The position numbers and the translations under genes are program-made. Below are positions 18,299 to 26,734 of a stretch of 64,000 nucleotides of DNA, one piece after another; positions within the stretch are counted from its first letter, which is position 1, and the number at the start of each line of letters is the position of its first letter. The DNA comes from Lachnotalea glycerini (GTDB taxonomy: Bacteria > Bacillota > Clostridia > Lachnospirales > Lachnospiraceae). The stretch is taken from positions 520,678-584,677 of the forward strand of contig NZ_QICS01000001.1 in the NCBI RefSeq assembly GCF_003201285.1, written 5' to 3'. The notes below the pieces were generated by a model. The model was not told the DNA's origin, did not search any database, and was given only the letters and a program-made list of their open reading frames with translations.

Positions 18299-18763
18299 TT
18301 ATAAATCTATCCTGCCTTTAACACTATTATTAATTACATAATAAGCAGAATATTCTTCCGGCTTAACATATAAATCAATATTTTTTAGTTCCTTTTCCGT
18401 TTTGTTATGAGTATTCACCCACATATCTTTTACTTTCGATATCAAATTCTCACTGTTAATCTCAAGTGATTGATATTGTAACACTAAGGAAGTCTTAACA
18501 TTTGCCTCTTTGACTGGCGATGTAGCTTTGGCTTTTGTAGTCTTAACTGAAGTAGTTTTTGCTTTCGTAGTTTTTGCTTTTTCTTGATTCTTATCCATTT
18601 CTTTCTCTGAAAGCTTATTATCTGTGACTCTCTCAGTCGTCTTTTGATTGATTTCTTTATCAATTCCAATAGAATTTTGGGTTATTACAATTGGTTTTGT
18701 CTCTTTTTCTATTATCGCAGTTCTTTTTGCTGCAGTCTGCTTTTTATTTGATGTTAACGCCAT
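18299..18763 (-). CDS. Lysine/threonine-rich small protein, DUF6465-like C-terminus
   Basis: A 154-aa protein. The first roughly 95 residues are low-complexity and rich in Lys, Thr and Ala, with short KxxK-type repeats (KATTSVKTTKAK-like). The last roughly 55 residues form a compact domain containing DLYVKPEEYSAYYVINNSV and ending GRIDL, which resembles the family I know as DUF6465 of Lachnospiraceae. Function is unknown; the basic tail suggests nucleic-acid or cell-wall contact, which is inference. I chose the ATG at 18763 because AGGAGGAGCT precedes it. The upstream in-frame extension to 18895 has no ribosome site. Confidence 0.7.
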   Translation of the reverse strand: MALTSNKKQTAAKRTAIIEKETKPIVITQNSIGIDKEINQKTTERVTDNKLSEKEMDKNQEKAKTTKAKTTSVKTTKAKATSPVKEANVKTSLVLQYQSLEINSENLISKVKDMWVNTHNKTEKELKNIDLYVKPEEYSAYYVINNSVKGRIDL

Positions 18764-18959
18764 TATAGCTCCTCCTCCTTCTTCTTTTGTAGTACATAAT
18801 AACTCCAAACAGTAATTTTTGCAACCTTTAAATTTACATCTAAATTTATCTATATTTTCTTTATATAATTCTAATTTTTTACAATATTTAAACATTTTGT
18901 CTATATTTTCACACCATTCTTTGTATTTTTTAAATCAAATATTGTTGATTTCTGATTTC

Positions 18960-19003
18960 AAAAACCCCTTTCATTAGATTTATGTCTAATAAAAGGGGTT
19001 ATA
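18960..19003 (-). terminator. Terminator of spoIVA
   Basis: On the minus strand a long stem AACCCCTTT / AAAGGGGTT continues inward with ATTAGA / TCTAAT after one mismatch, leaving a 6-nt loop, and ends in a T-rich stretch. It lies about 55 nt after the spoIVA stop. Confidence 0.88.
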
Positions 19004-19058
19004 TTTATTATTGCCGCAAGGAGTTTTTTTATACACAATCATTCAAAACTTTGTTAAA

Positions 19059-20540
19059 CTAAATGATAATACAAACTAATCCTCCATTGCTATCATTTAC
19101 TATTTTTTGCATAGTCTCTTGTAATTTAAGTTGGCTTTCATCCGACATTTGAGCGATTTTACTGTTAATTCCATCTTCAACCAGTTGTTCTATTGATTTT
19201 CCAAATATATTGGCTTTCCATATTCCATCTCCACTACTACTAGTATTTTTAATAAACTTAATCAAGTCCTCTGCTTGTGCTTCACTTCCTACAATAGGGG
19301 CTATTTCTGTTTCTATATTAGCTCGTATCATATGAATGGATGGACTTTCTGCCTTAATTTTAACGCCAAATTTATTACCGTGTTTTATCAGCACAGGTTC
19401 AGCCAATACTATTTCACTTTGATCCGGTGTAACGACCCCATATCCTCGCTGTCTTACTGAATCAACTGCACTAAGAACCTTAACATATTCTTTTTTCATC
19501 TTTGATAGCTCTTTTAGCATTGATATCATCTGATATTCACCGTCAATTTGTGTATCTGTCATTTCACTGATAATTTCATAATAATATTTTTCTAATATAT
19601 CAATTATTACTTTGATACAACCCGTTGCCATAGAGATAGAGTCTACTTTCATCCGCCTTATGTATTCACTATCTATTTGCAGACTTTCATTATTTGCATC
19701 TTTAATCATTTTAATAGGTTTTATAGTTTCTTTTATTTTAGCAATTAAATCAGCTTTTATTTTGTTATCCATTGGCAACATTTCCACCCATTTAGGAATG
19801 TAAAATTCTATCTCTGAAATTGGAAATTCATATAAAATGCGTTCCAGAATTTTATTGATGTCTTCTTTTCTTAACTGCTCACAATTCACTGACATAGCAG
19901 TTACTTTATATTTATCCTCAATATTTTTTGCCTGATTAATTGCTTCCTCGCTATAAGGCTTTTGGCTATTAACAAGGACAATAAATGGCTTTCCTAATTT
20001 CTTCAACTCTGTAATTGTTTTTTCTTCCGGTTTTGCATAATTTTCTCTTGGTATTTCACTAAAAGAACCATCACAAGTTATAACAATACCTATTGTGGAA
20101 TGATCATTAATAACCTTTTTTGTTCCCAATTCTGCTGCTTGGGTAAAAGGTATTTCATAATCAAACCAAGGAGTTTTCACCATACGCTCCGCATTATCCT
20201 CTATATGGCCGGTAGCTCCCTCTACCATATAACCCACGCAATCAATCAGTCTGACATCTACATTGACATCATCTGCTAATTGTATATGTGCCGCTTCTTT
20301 CGGAATAAATTTGGGCTCTGTGGTCATAATCGTTTTGCCTGCTGCTGACTGTGGTAATTCATCCTGCGTTCTTTGTCTGCTATGTTCATTGTCCATATTT
20401 GGAAGAACCATTAAATCCATAAATCGTTTAATAAAAGTCGATTTTCCCGTCCGTACCGGTCCTACTACCCCTATGTATATTTCTCCTCCTGTCCGCATTT
20501 GTATATCTTTGTATAGATTGAACTCATTATTCGGTTCCAT
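19059..20540 (-). CDS. spoIVA: Stage IV sporulation protein A (spore coat ATPase)
   Basis: ATP-hydrolysing cytoskeletal protein that polymerises on the forespore surface and forms the base layer of the coat. The 493-aa protein has the Walker A motif GVVGPVRTGKSTFIKRFMD and the Walker B-like VRLIDCVGYMVEGATGH near the N-terminus, and a C-terminus ending NGGLVCIII. Length and N-terminus match Bacillus SpoIVA closely. It is a single-gene unit with a sigma-E-like promoter upstream and a strong terminator downstream. It shows that the host forms endospores, or descends from a spore former. Confidence 0.97.
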   Translation of the reverse strand: MEPNNEFNLYKDIQMRTGGEIYIGVVGPVRTGKSTFIKRFMDLMVLPNMDNEHSRQRTQDELPQSAAGKTIMTTEPKFIPKEAAHIQLADDVNVDVRLIDCVGYMVEGATGHIEDNAERMVKTPWFDYEIPFTQAAELGTKKVINDHSTIGIVITCDGSFSEIPRENYAKPEEKTITELKKLGKPFIVLVNSQKPYSEEAINQAKNIEDKYKVTAMSVNCEQLRKEDINKILERILYEFPISEIEFYIPKWVEMLPMDNKIKADLIAKIKETIKPIKMIKDANNESLQIDSEYIRRMKVDSISMATGCIKVIIDILEKYYYEIISEMTDTQIDGEYQMISMLKELSKMKKEYVKVLSAVDSVRQRGYGVVTPDQSEIVLAEPVLIKHGNKFGVKIKAESPSIHMIRANIETEIAPIVGSEAQAEDLIKFIKNTSSSGDGIWKANIFGKSIEQLVEDGINSKIAQMSDESQLKLQETMQKIVNDSNGGLVCIII

Positions 20541-20547
20541 GTATCAT

Positions 20548-20629
20548 AATACCCCCTTGCGATAATATAACGTAATGTGCTGATATAGTATATGCCGCAC
20601 ATGGAATAAATTATGCTTAAGGGGGTATT
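20548..20629. repeat. 11-bp inverted repeat bracketing the spoIVA promoter
   Basis: AATACCCCCTT at 20548-20558 and its exact reverse complement at 20619-20629 lie on either side of the sigma-E-like promoter, 60 bases apart. The proximal arm overlaps the spoIVA ribosome binding site. It could be an operator pair or a chance feature of the two flanking genes. Confidence 0.6.
20587..20616 (-). promoter_or_regulatory. Sigma-E-like promoter of spoIVA
   Basis: On the minus strand GCATAAT (20610-20616), a 14-nt spacer and GCATATACT (20587-20595) resemble the mother-cell sigma-E consensus (ATATT-type -35, CATAC-type -10, about 14-nt spacing). The start of transcription would be about 40 nt before the ATG. 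Expression of spoIVA from sigma-E promoters is established in Bacillus. Confidence 0.6.
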
Positions 20630-20639
20630 AATTTTCTTT

Positions 20640-21755
20640 TTATTCTGTTGCCTTGAAATTATAAATCGGCCTTATTATGTTTATGATTTCAGCCGTATCC
20701 TTTATATTTTCTACAATATCCTCCATATTTTTATAAGCCATTGGACATTCATCTAATGTGTTTGAATTAACAGATGTAGTATATACCTGTTTCATTTGCT
20801 TTTTAAACTCTGATACAGTAAACGTATTTTTGGCTTCGCGTCTTGACATTAAACGCCCGGCTCCATGTGGAGCTGACTGATTCCAATCCTTATTTCCCTT
20901 TCCGATGCAGATTAAAGAACCGTCTCTCATGTTAATTGGAATCAACAATTTCTCTCCAACTGCTGCTGATACAGCTCCCTTTCTTAAAATCATAGATTTT
21001 GTATCAATGTAATTGTGAATAGTTGTAAATTCATCTTCTACCTTAAGCTTCATACCTCGAATTATTTCATCCATAATCGCTTTTCGATTCAGCATAGCAA
21101 ATCTTTGTACGAGCTTCATATCATGAATATAATCCTCCATTAGATTTCCCTGAACATAAGCAAGCGTTTTAGGAATTTCTTTTCTTAATCGATTATCAAG
21201 CTGTAAATAAGCCTGCTCCTGATAATAGCCTGCAACTTCCAAACCAAGATGGCGGCTGCCCGAATGTACTACCAGATAAATGACTCCTTCTTCATCCTGA
21301 TCTGCCTCAATAAAATGATTACCGCCTCCTAATGTTCCAATACTTTTTGCTGCTCTTTCGAGGTTTATTTTTCCATCTTTTATACAACGCAGCTCTTTTA
21401 AATCGACTTCATCATTATATTTATGAAATGTCTCTCGTATGTTATATCCTGACGGAATTTTTTCATAAATAAGCTTATCTAGCTTTTCAAGCTCTATATG
21501 CTTATTTTTAATTTGAATTGTTTCCATACCGCATCCAATATCCACTCCAACTAAATTTGGAACCACCTTATCTTTTAGCGTCATGGTTGTTCCTATAGTA
21601 CAACCTGCGCCGGCATGCACATCTGGCATAATTCTTATTTTGGAATCTACTGTAAATTCTTGATTACACAATAAGAGAATCTGCTCTCGTGCCGTTTCCT
21701 CTGTCACATTTGTAAAAACCTTTGCCTGGTTAAAAATTCCTTCTATTATTTGCAT
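20640..21755 (-). CDS. rtcB: RNA-splicing ligase RtcB
   Basis: Mn- and GTP-dependent RNA ligase that joins 2',3'-cyclic phosphate or 3'-phosphate ends to 5'-OH ends. The 371-aa protein shows IMPDVHAGAGCTIGTTM, LVGVDIGCGME (metal ligand Cys), GTLGGGNHFIE and VVHSGSRHLG (metal-binding His), and PHGAGRLMSRREAKNTF with the His that is guanylylated. It is of the compact bacterial type. It begins 1 nt after the stop of the small Cys-rich gene, so the two are co-translated. No RtcA or RtcR is in the window. Confidence 0.95.
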   Translation of the reverse strand: MQIIEGIFNQAKVFTNVTEETAREQILLLCNQEFTVDSKIRIMPDVHAGAGCTIGTTMTLKDKVVPNLVGVDIGCGMETIQIKNKHIELEKLDKLIYEKIPSGYNIRETFHKYNDEVDLKELRCIKDGKINLERAAKSIGTLGGGNHFIEADQDEEGVIYLVVHSGSRHLGLEVAGYYQEQAYLQLDNRLRKEIPKTLAYVQGNLMEDYIHDMKLVQRFAMLNRKAIMDEIIRGMKLKVEDEFTTIHNYIDTKSMILRKGAVSAAVGEKLLIPINMRDGSLICIGKGNKDWNQSAPHGAGRLMSRREAKNTFTVSEFKKQMKQVYTTSVNSNTLDECPMAYKNMEDIVENIKDTAEIINIIRPIYNFKATE

Positions 21756-21756
21756 G

Positions 21757-21942
21757 TTAATAACGTTCCTCTCTTTTTATCTTTTCAAGCTTCTTTTTCT
21801 TTTGATTGATATGTCTTTCTCTTACTCTTGGAACATATTTATCACATTTTTGACAATAGCCTTTATGACTGGCATTTCTTCCCTTTTTACATTTTCCAAG
21901 TGATTCATAATACATACAAACTGTTTCTCTATCCTTTGCCAT
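21757..21942 (-). CDS. 61-aa Cys-rich protein translationally coupled to rtcB
   Basis: A 61-residue basic protein with Cys9, Cys18, His26, Cys30 and Cys33 (C-x8-C-x7-H-x3-C-x2-C), which could form one small zinc knuckle. A strongly charged tail (about residues 39-60, rich in Lys, Arg and Glu) follows. It has a good Shine-Dalgarno (AGGAG) and ends 1 nt before the rtcB ATG. The composition suggests an RNA-binding accessory of RtcB; this is inference. I do not recognise a named family. Confidence 0.72.
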   Translation of the reverse strand: MAKDRETVCMYYESLGKCKKGRNASHKGYCQKCDKYVPRVRERHINQKKKKLEKIKREERY

Positions 21943-21957
21943 ACTATTTTCTCCTAA

Positions 21958-21986
21958 AATAAAAAAGAACTAATTATAAGTCTTCT
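21958..21986 (-). terminator. Weak intrinsic terminator in the rtcB leader
   Basis: On the minus strand AGAAgACT pairs with AGTTCT (one bulged G, 7-nt loop) and is followed by TTTTTTATTTT. It ends about 15 nt before the start of the 61-codon gene. It lies downstream of a promoter and a 38-codon ORF, so it could terminate a short transcript or act as an attenuator. Confidence 0.55.
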
Positions 21987-22048
21987 GCGTCACAGCGCAA
22001 AAGCTTAATAATCAGCTCTAATTCTTACACTACTGTTATCTATCTTTG

Positions 22049-22075
22049 CTGACAGTTCTTAAACCTCACTGTCAG
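22049..22075 (-). other. Hairpin in the rtcB leader
   Basis: Perfect 8-bp inverted repeat CTGACAGT / ACTGTCAG with an 11-nt loop, lying between the 38-codon ORF and the weak terminator. Together these suggest a structured leader or a small RNA of about 280 nt. Confidence 0.5.
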
Positions 22076-22098
22076 AATGAGTTCTATATCAGATGGCT

Positions 22099-22215
22099 TT
22101 AATCAACACACTTCATAAAATGGAGGGTAATTATATCCGTATACTCAAGACAGTAAGGACTACTATTTAATTTTAATAAGCAATTCTGTTTTACTTTATG
22201 ATTCATTCTTATCAT
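22099..22215 (-). CDS. Candidate 38-aa small protein in the rtcB leader
   Basis: ATG at 22215 with a near-perfect Shine-Dalgarno (AAAGGAGG, spacing about 8) opens a 38-codon frame ending TAA at 22099-22101. The peptide starts MIRMNHKVKQNCLLKLNSS, has three Cys (12, 22, 36) and ends FMKCVD. It is downstream of a good promoter at 22266-22294. No family is recognised. It may be a leader peptide or a genuine small protein; codon statistics are too short to decide. Confidence 0.5.
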   Translation of the reverse strand: MIRMNHKVKQNCLLKLNSSPYCLEYTDIITLHFMKCVD

Positions 22216-22265
22216 TATAATTTCCTCCTTTCTCTATATTTAAAATGTCAATTATTTCCTTTGAA

Positions 22266-22294
22266 ACTATATCATAAAAAATACTATCTTGCAA
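22266..22294 (-). promoter_or_regulatory. Promoter of the 38-aa ORF / rtcB leader
   Basis: On the minus strand TTGCAA (22289-22294), 17-nt spacer, TATAGT (22266-22271). Transcription would begin near 22259, about 44 nt before the small ORF. Confidence 0.65.
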
Positions 22295-22336
22295 GTAAAT
22301 ATATTTTTAATTAATTTCTTCAAAATATCCTAAATC

Positions 22337-23239
22337 TTATATTTCCTTTGATAAATTACATAACATAATTGTAATAGCTAGCAAATCTGCGCATCCACCC
22401 GGACTTATATTTTTTTCAATAAACAAATGATCCATATTCTTAAGTTTGTTCAAACTATCCTCGGCAAAAACACCTCCCTGCGCAAGAAAATTCTTAGCTG
22501 TTTCCTGAACAAAAATAAGCGTCTCTTGATTATGTCTTGCCAAAACATTGGTATCCTCTGTATTCGCAATCAAATGCATTAACACTTGGATTTGTGTAAG
22601 ATTATTATTGAAATTAAGGCTTTTATAATATTGTAAAGCCGGTAATGCTATATTTTTAACCGTTGGGAAACCATTTTGAACCTCTCCGCGGATCCCCCTA
22701 TTTCCATACCTAATATAAAGTCTTTCTCCATTAGTTTTTGGATGATTATAATCTATATTTTTAAAATCTTCTTCTAAAATATCATTTGTCATAAGTTTAC
22801 AGGTTTCCAACATCGCATCGATATCAAACATACCAAATCTACTGTATATATAAGCAGAAGCAGCCGATAGAATTCCTGCTGAAAATATCAAACCCTTGTG
22901 AGTGTTTACACCATTAGTAGCTCTAAACATCTCATTTTCTGCTTTCATTCCAATTTTCCGTATTTCTAAAAATAATTCTTGAAGAGAATGTTTCCATCCA
23001 AATCCTAGTTGTGCCATTTCGAAAAAGTAAGGTGATATTGCAAAAGCACTATACATAAAGGTTCTGTAATTCATATCCTTATGCGCGCCGTTACTGACGC
23101 AGTCCACTAAACCCGGCTTTGGAGTTGTACTTACCTCGGCAATCAGGCTGCTCGTAGCAGCACATCCTATCAACTCAACGATTTGATGCGACAATTTAGT
23201 GTGCATATAAAAATTTTCCTTTTGTTTCTGCTTCAACAT
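22337..23239 (-). CDS. citG: Triphosphoribosyl-dephospho-CoA synthase CitG
   Basis: Makes 2'-(5''-triphosphoribosyl)-3'-dephospho-CoA from dephospho-CoA and ATP, the precursor of the citrate lyase prosthetic group that CitX loads onto CitD. The 300-aa protein has the signature AEVSTTPKPGLVDCVSNGAH and later GVNTHKGLIFSAGIL, EDTNVLARH and the Gly-rich ISPGGCADLLAIT. It is the last gene of the citD operon, 35 nt after the transporter gene. Confidence 0.95.
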   Translation of the reverse strand: MLKQKQKENFYMHTKLSHQIVELIGCAATSSLIAEVSTTPKPGLVDCVSNGAHKDMNYRTFMYSAFAISPYFFEMAQLGFGWKHSLQELFLEIRKIGMKAENEMFRATNGVNTHKGLIFSAGILSAASAYIYSRFGMFDIDAMLETCKLMTNDILEEDFKNIDYNHPKTNGERLYIRYGNRGIRGEVQNGFPTVKNIALPALQYYKSLNFNNNLTQIQVLMHLIANTEDTNVLARHNQETLIFVQETAKNFLAQGGVFAEDSLNKLKNMDHLFIEKNISPGGCADLLAITIMLCNLSKEI

Positions 23240-23274
23240 ATCACCTTCCCCTTTCCATTTAAATAATTATTATT

Positions 23275-24579
23275 TTAAAATTTAATTACTCCTAAAACAA
23301 TTCCTAAAATTAAACAAATTATACTAATCGCAAATACCGGAACAAATGAGCTTTTAATATGATCATTTATTTCAACTTCAGCAAGACCACACCCAAGGAA
23401 AGTTGCTGGAACTACCGGGCTGATAAAGCTTGCACAGTTACGACACACTACCATTGTAATTGCAATTTCTGATGGATTAACGCCAAATTTTGCACCAACA
23501 CTAATCATAATTGGAAGCACACCGTAAAAATAAGAATCTGTACAGAATACTAAAGCCAGTGGCGCTGATAAAACACCAATTACAATTGCAAGATGTGGTC
23601 CTAATGCTTCTGGAATAACCGCTACCAATAAATTGGCCATCTGGTCCATCATTCCACTATTTTCTAGCACACCAAGTAAAACACCTGCTGTTAACAGTGT
23701 AGTTGCCATCATAATGGCAGGACCAGAATGCGATTTAATAATTTTATCCTGCATTTCCTTTCCTGGATAATTGATCATTAATGCAATTACTACTCCAAGC
23801 ATAAATATTAAATAGGAAGGTACTTCTGTTAAGAATACTAAAGCGATAATAACAGTTATAGTAAGCGCAATATTAAACCAGAATAATTTCGGCTTTGCTA
23901 ATTCATTTTCTTTTACTTGAGTCGTTAAAGCAACTTCAGCAACAGCATCACCCTGATAGCCTGCCCCTCTTTTCTTCTCTACTCGGCCCAAAATAAAGGC
24001 AAGTCCAAAGGCACAGAAAATGCCTACAAATTGCATTGGAATAAGCTGCATCCAAAGAGCTGTTACATCCATTTCCAGTACGGAAGCCGCTCTCATAGTC
24101 GGTCCTCCCCAAGGCAAAAGATTCATAACACCCATAGAAGCTGTACATATTGTCATAAGTGTTGTTTTTCTCATATTCATCTTCTTATAAATTGGCAGCA
24201 TAGCTGGTATTGTAATTAAAAAGGTAGATGCTCCACCTCCGTCGAGATGTCCAATCATTGCAACCAACGCTGTAAGCATAGTAATTGCCATCACACTATT
24301 ACCCGCTCTTTTTACCAACGCATCAATAATTTTATCAAACATTCCTGCATCTGACATGATTCCAAAAAACAAAATAGAAAAAATAAACAAGGTTGCTGTT
24401 GATGCTGTATCTAACACACCAGCCTTAACATATGTCCCAATGTCGGCAATTTTGCATCCTCCAATTAAAGCCATTACTACTGGTACCGCAATAAATGCAA
24501 TAGATGGTACTGTTTTTGATTTTAGCAATAAAACAATAATAATTGCCATTGTTATAAATCCTAAAACACCTAAATACAT
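23275..24579 (-). CDS. Citrate transporter, CitMHS family
   Basis: Polytopic membrane protein of 434 aa, probably moving citrate (as a metal complex or with cations) into the cell. It has many hydrophobic helices, the N-terminal GFITMAIIIVLLLKSK segment, the GHLDGGGASTFLITIPAM motif and LLPWGGPTMRAASV, which match the CitMHS family; the closest characterised members are Bacillus CitM and CitH. Its position between citX and citG supports citrate as substrate. Metal and ion preference cannot be read from sequence. Confidence 0.87.
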   Translation of the reverse strand: MYLGVLGFITMAIIIVLLLKSKTVPSIAFIAVPVVMALIGGCKIADIGTYVKAGVLDTASTATLFIFSILFFGIMSDAGMFDKIIDALVKRAGNSVMAITMLTALVAMIGHLDGGGASTFLITIPAMLPIYKKMNMRKTTLMTICTASMGVMNLLPWGGPTMRAASVLEMDVTALWMQLIPMQFVGIFCAFGLAFILGRVEKKRGAGYQGDAVAEVALTTQVKENELAKPKLFWFNIALTITVIIALVFLTEVPSYLIFMLGVVIALMINYPGKEMQDKIIKSHSGPAIMMATTLLTAGVLLGVLENSGMMDQMANLLVAVIPEALGPHLAIVIGVLSAPLALVFCTDSYFYGVLPIMISVGAKFGVNPSEIAITMVVCRNCASFISPVVPATFLGCGLAEVEINDHIKSSFVPVFAISIICLILGIVLGVIKF

Positions 24580-24600
24580 AAACTTTCTCCTTTTCCCTTA

Positions 24601-25155
24601 TCATGCTGTTTTTATACTATTGCGTGATTGAGAAGCAACATAAGCCTGAATTTTTTCATTAGTAAATTTATAGAGTTCTTCCACACTATGACGCCTGCTT
24701 CTTCCACACACTTTAGCATCTTCATTACATAAAAAACATTTTCTTGGCTTAATGCCAAGTTCGGCTCTTGAGATATTCCTATTAGGAGCACTTTTTACAT
24801 CAATATCAAACCATCTGCCTATTGGATGAGTTTCTTCAAATTCAATAATTTTTGATTTAATTTCTTTGGCAGAAAATTGTTTATCAATCACTAAGTATGC
24901 TTCTCCTCCTGAAGCAAGTTTTCTACACCGTATCTCTTTTATCAAATAGTCTTTCATATATTTGATAAGATCTCTTTTCCCATAAATAAAACTTTGTTCT
25001 ATCCCCTTATTGTTTTTGATGGGTCCTGGTATATTCATAGTGAAAGTAATTAATATTGAATTTGTTTTTTCCAATATTTCGTTTTGAATTTTCACACGTT
25101 CTTCTCGTACTTGCAGCATTTGTTCTAATGTAATTTCTATCAGTGCTTCTTTCAT
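24601..25155 (-). CDS. citX: Apo-citrate lyase phosphoribosyl-dephospho-CoA transferase CitX
   Basis: Transfers the prosthetic group made by CitG to a serine of the acyl carrier subunit CitD. The 184-aa protein has HPIGRWFDIDV, the ISRAELGIKPRKCFLC segment and CGRSRRHSVEEL near the C-terminus, all family hallmarks. Here citX and citG are separate genes with the transporter gene between them, not the citXG fusion of some bacteria. Confidence 0.94.
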   Translation of the reverse strand: MKEALIEITLEQMLQVREERVKIQNEILEKTNSILITFTMNIPGPIKNNKGIEQSFIYGKRDLIKYMKDYLIKEIRCRKLASGGEAYLVIDKQFSAKEIKSKIIEFEETHPIGRWFDIDVKSAPNRNISRAELGIKPRKCFLCNEDAKVCGRSRRHSVEELYKFTNEKIQAYVASQSRNSIKTA

Positions 25156-25172
25156 ATCTTTAAACTCCTAAA

Positions 25173-26723
25173 TTATTCCTCTTCACTTTCATCAACTTGA
25201 TATATTAAATCAATGACTGAGCCATCTCTATATGTTACAACGCCAACTACTTTATCTGTATATTTAATTGACGCAGCATCACCAACTATTCTTTTTGCAT
25301 TATCCCTTAATTCTTGTATGGTTCGAACTTTTATTCCAGCTTTTGTAAGCAAGTCCTGTAAATCCTTTCTTTTAGGATGTACGGCTACGCCTTGATCTGT
25401 AACAACAATATCAACAGTTTTTCCAGGCGTTACGATTGTATTTACATGGTCTACTATCGTCGCAATTCTTCCTCTGATCAAAGGACACACTATAATAGAT
25501 ACTGAAGCCCCCGCTGCTGTATCACAATGTCCCCCTATTGCACCTCTGATTACACCATCAGAGCCTGTCAAAACATTTACATTAAAATCTATATCAACCT
25601 CAAGAGCAGAAAGAACGACTATATCAAGCTGATTGACCGCTGTTCCTTCATTATTGGGACTAGCATAATAGGACGCTGAAATCTGTTGATGAAATCGATT
25701 ATCCTTAAGAGAATGTGCTGCATCCAAATCAAATGATTGTACATCCAGAATTTTTTTAATTAATCCTTCTTTATGAAGTTCAACAATCTGACCCGTAATC
25801 CCGCCTAATGCAAAGCTTGCTTTAATGTCCTTTGCAATCATTTTTTCTCTCAAGAATCTTGCTGTGGCAAGAGAAGCTCCGCCAGTTCCCATCTGAATAG
25901 AAAATCCCTCTTTAAAACGCCCGCTCGCCTCAATAACATCTGCTGCTGTTTCCGCAATCAGAAGCTCTTTGGGATTCTTTGTGTATCGTGTTGCACCACT
26001 CATTATTCCGTTTGGATCACCAATTGCATCTACCTCTACTATATAGTCAACATCTGACTGTGGAATCCCAAATGGTATATTAGGGAATGGCACAATATTA
26101 TCAGTAACAATAATCACTTTTCCTGCATATTGAGCATCTAACTTTGCATAACCCATAGAACCGCATATGACTCCTTTGTCATTGTCCCTTGAATAACCAT
26201 TTGCGTTACCAAATGGATCACAAGAAGGTGCACCCAAAAAAGCAATATCTACTTTTAATTGTCCATTTTCAATTGCATACGCTCTTCCACCATGTGACCG
26301 AAATACAACCGGTACTTCCATAAGTCCTCTGGAAATTTCTTCCGCTAATTCCCCTCGAATTCCACTTGTTTCAATTCTATGTATGACACCATTTTTAATG
26401 TGTTTGATAAGGGGTTTGTGTATATCAATTAGCGAAGATGCAGCAAGTGTAAGATTTTTGAATCCCATTTTAGCAATGACATCCATAACCATATTGATAA
26501 CAAAATCTCCATTACGGAAATGATGATGAAAAGAAATTGTCATTCCATCCTTTAAGCCACATTTAGTAATGGCCTCTTCTAAGGAAGCAACTATTTTATT
26601 TTGGCTTGCTTCTCTCTCTATTAATGTTTTTATATCTTTTTTTGCATGCTTTTCAGTAAATGTTTCATGAATACCATCCATTTCTTCTATGTAAGGTATT
26701 TTATTAACCTCAATCTTTTTCAT
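25173..26723 (-). CDS. citF: Citrate lyase alpha subunit CitF
   Basis: Citrate:acetyl-ACP transferase subunit; swaps acetate for citrate on the CitD thioester. The 516-aa length and the conserved blocks (SFHHHFRNGDFVINMVMD, FLGAPSCDPFGNANGYS, GSDGVIRGAIGGHCDTAAG) identify it. It lies 11 nt after citE and 17 nt before citX. Confidence 0.97.
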   Translation of the reverse strand: MKKIEVNKIPYIEEMDGIHETFTEKHAKKDIKTLIEREASQNKIVASLEEAITKCGLKDGMTISFHHHFRNGDFVINMVMDVIAKMGFKNLTLAASSLIDIHKPLIKHIKNGVIHRIETSGIRGELAEEISRGLMEVPVVFRSHGGRAYAIENGQLKVDIAFLGAPSCDPFGNANGYSRDNDKGVICGSMGYAKLDAQYAGKVIIVTDNIVPFPNIPFGIPQSDVDYIVEVDAIGDPNGIMSGATRYTKNPKELLIAETAADVIEASGRFKEGFSIQMGTGGASLATARFLREKMIAKDIKASFALGGITGQIVELHKEGLIKKILDVQSFDLDAAHSLKDNRFHQQISASYYASPNNEGTAVNQLDIVVLSALEVDIDFNVNVLTGSDGVIRGAIGGHCDTAAGASVSIIVCPLIRGRIATIVDHVNTIVTPGKTVDIVVTDQGVAVHPKRKDLQDLLTKAGIKVRTIQELRDNAKRIVGDAASIKYTDKVVGVVTYRDGSVIDLIYQVDESEEE

Positions 26724-26734
26724 GGTAAATCCTC

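Noticed and set aside
22049-22075. Hairpin in the rtcB leader as part of a tRNA-like Y RNA
   Set aside because: The loop has a weak resemblance to a T-loop, but I cannot find matching D-arm, anticodon arm and acceptor stem, so I keep only the plain hairpin and leader.
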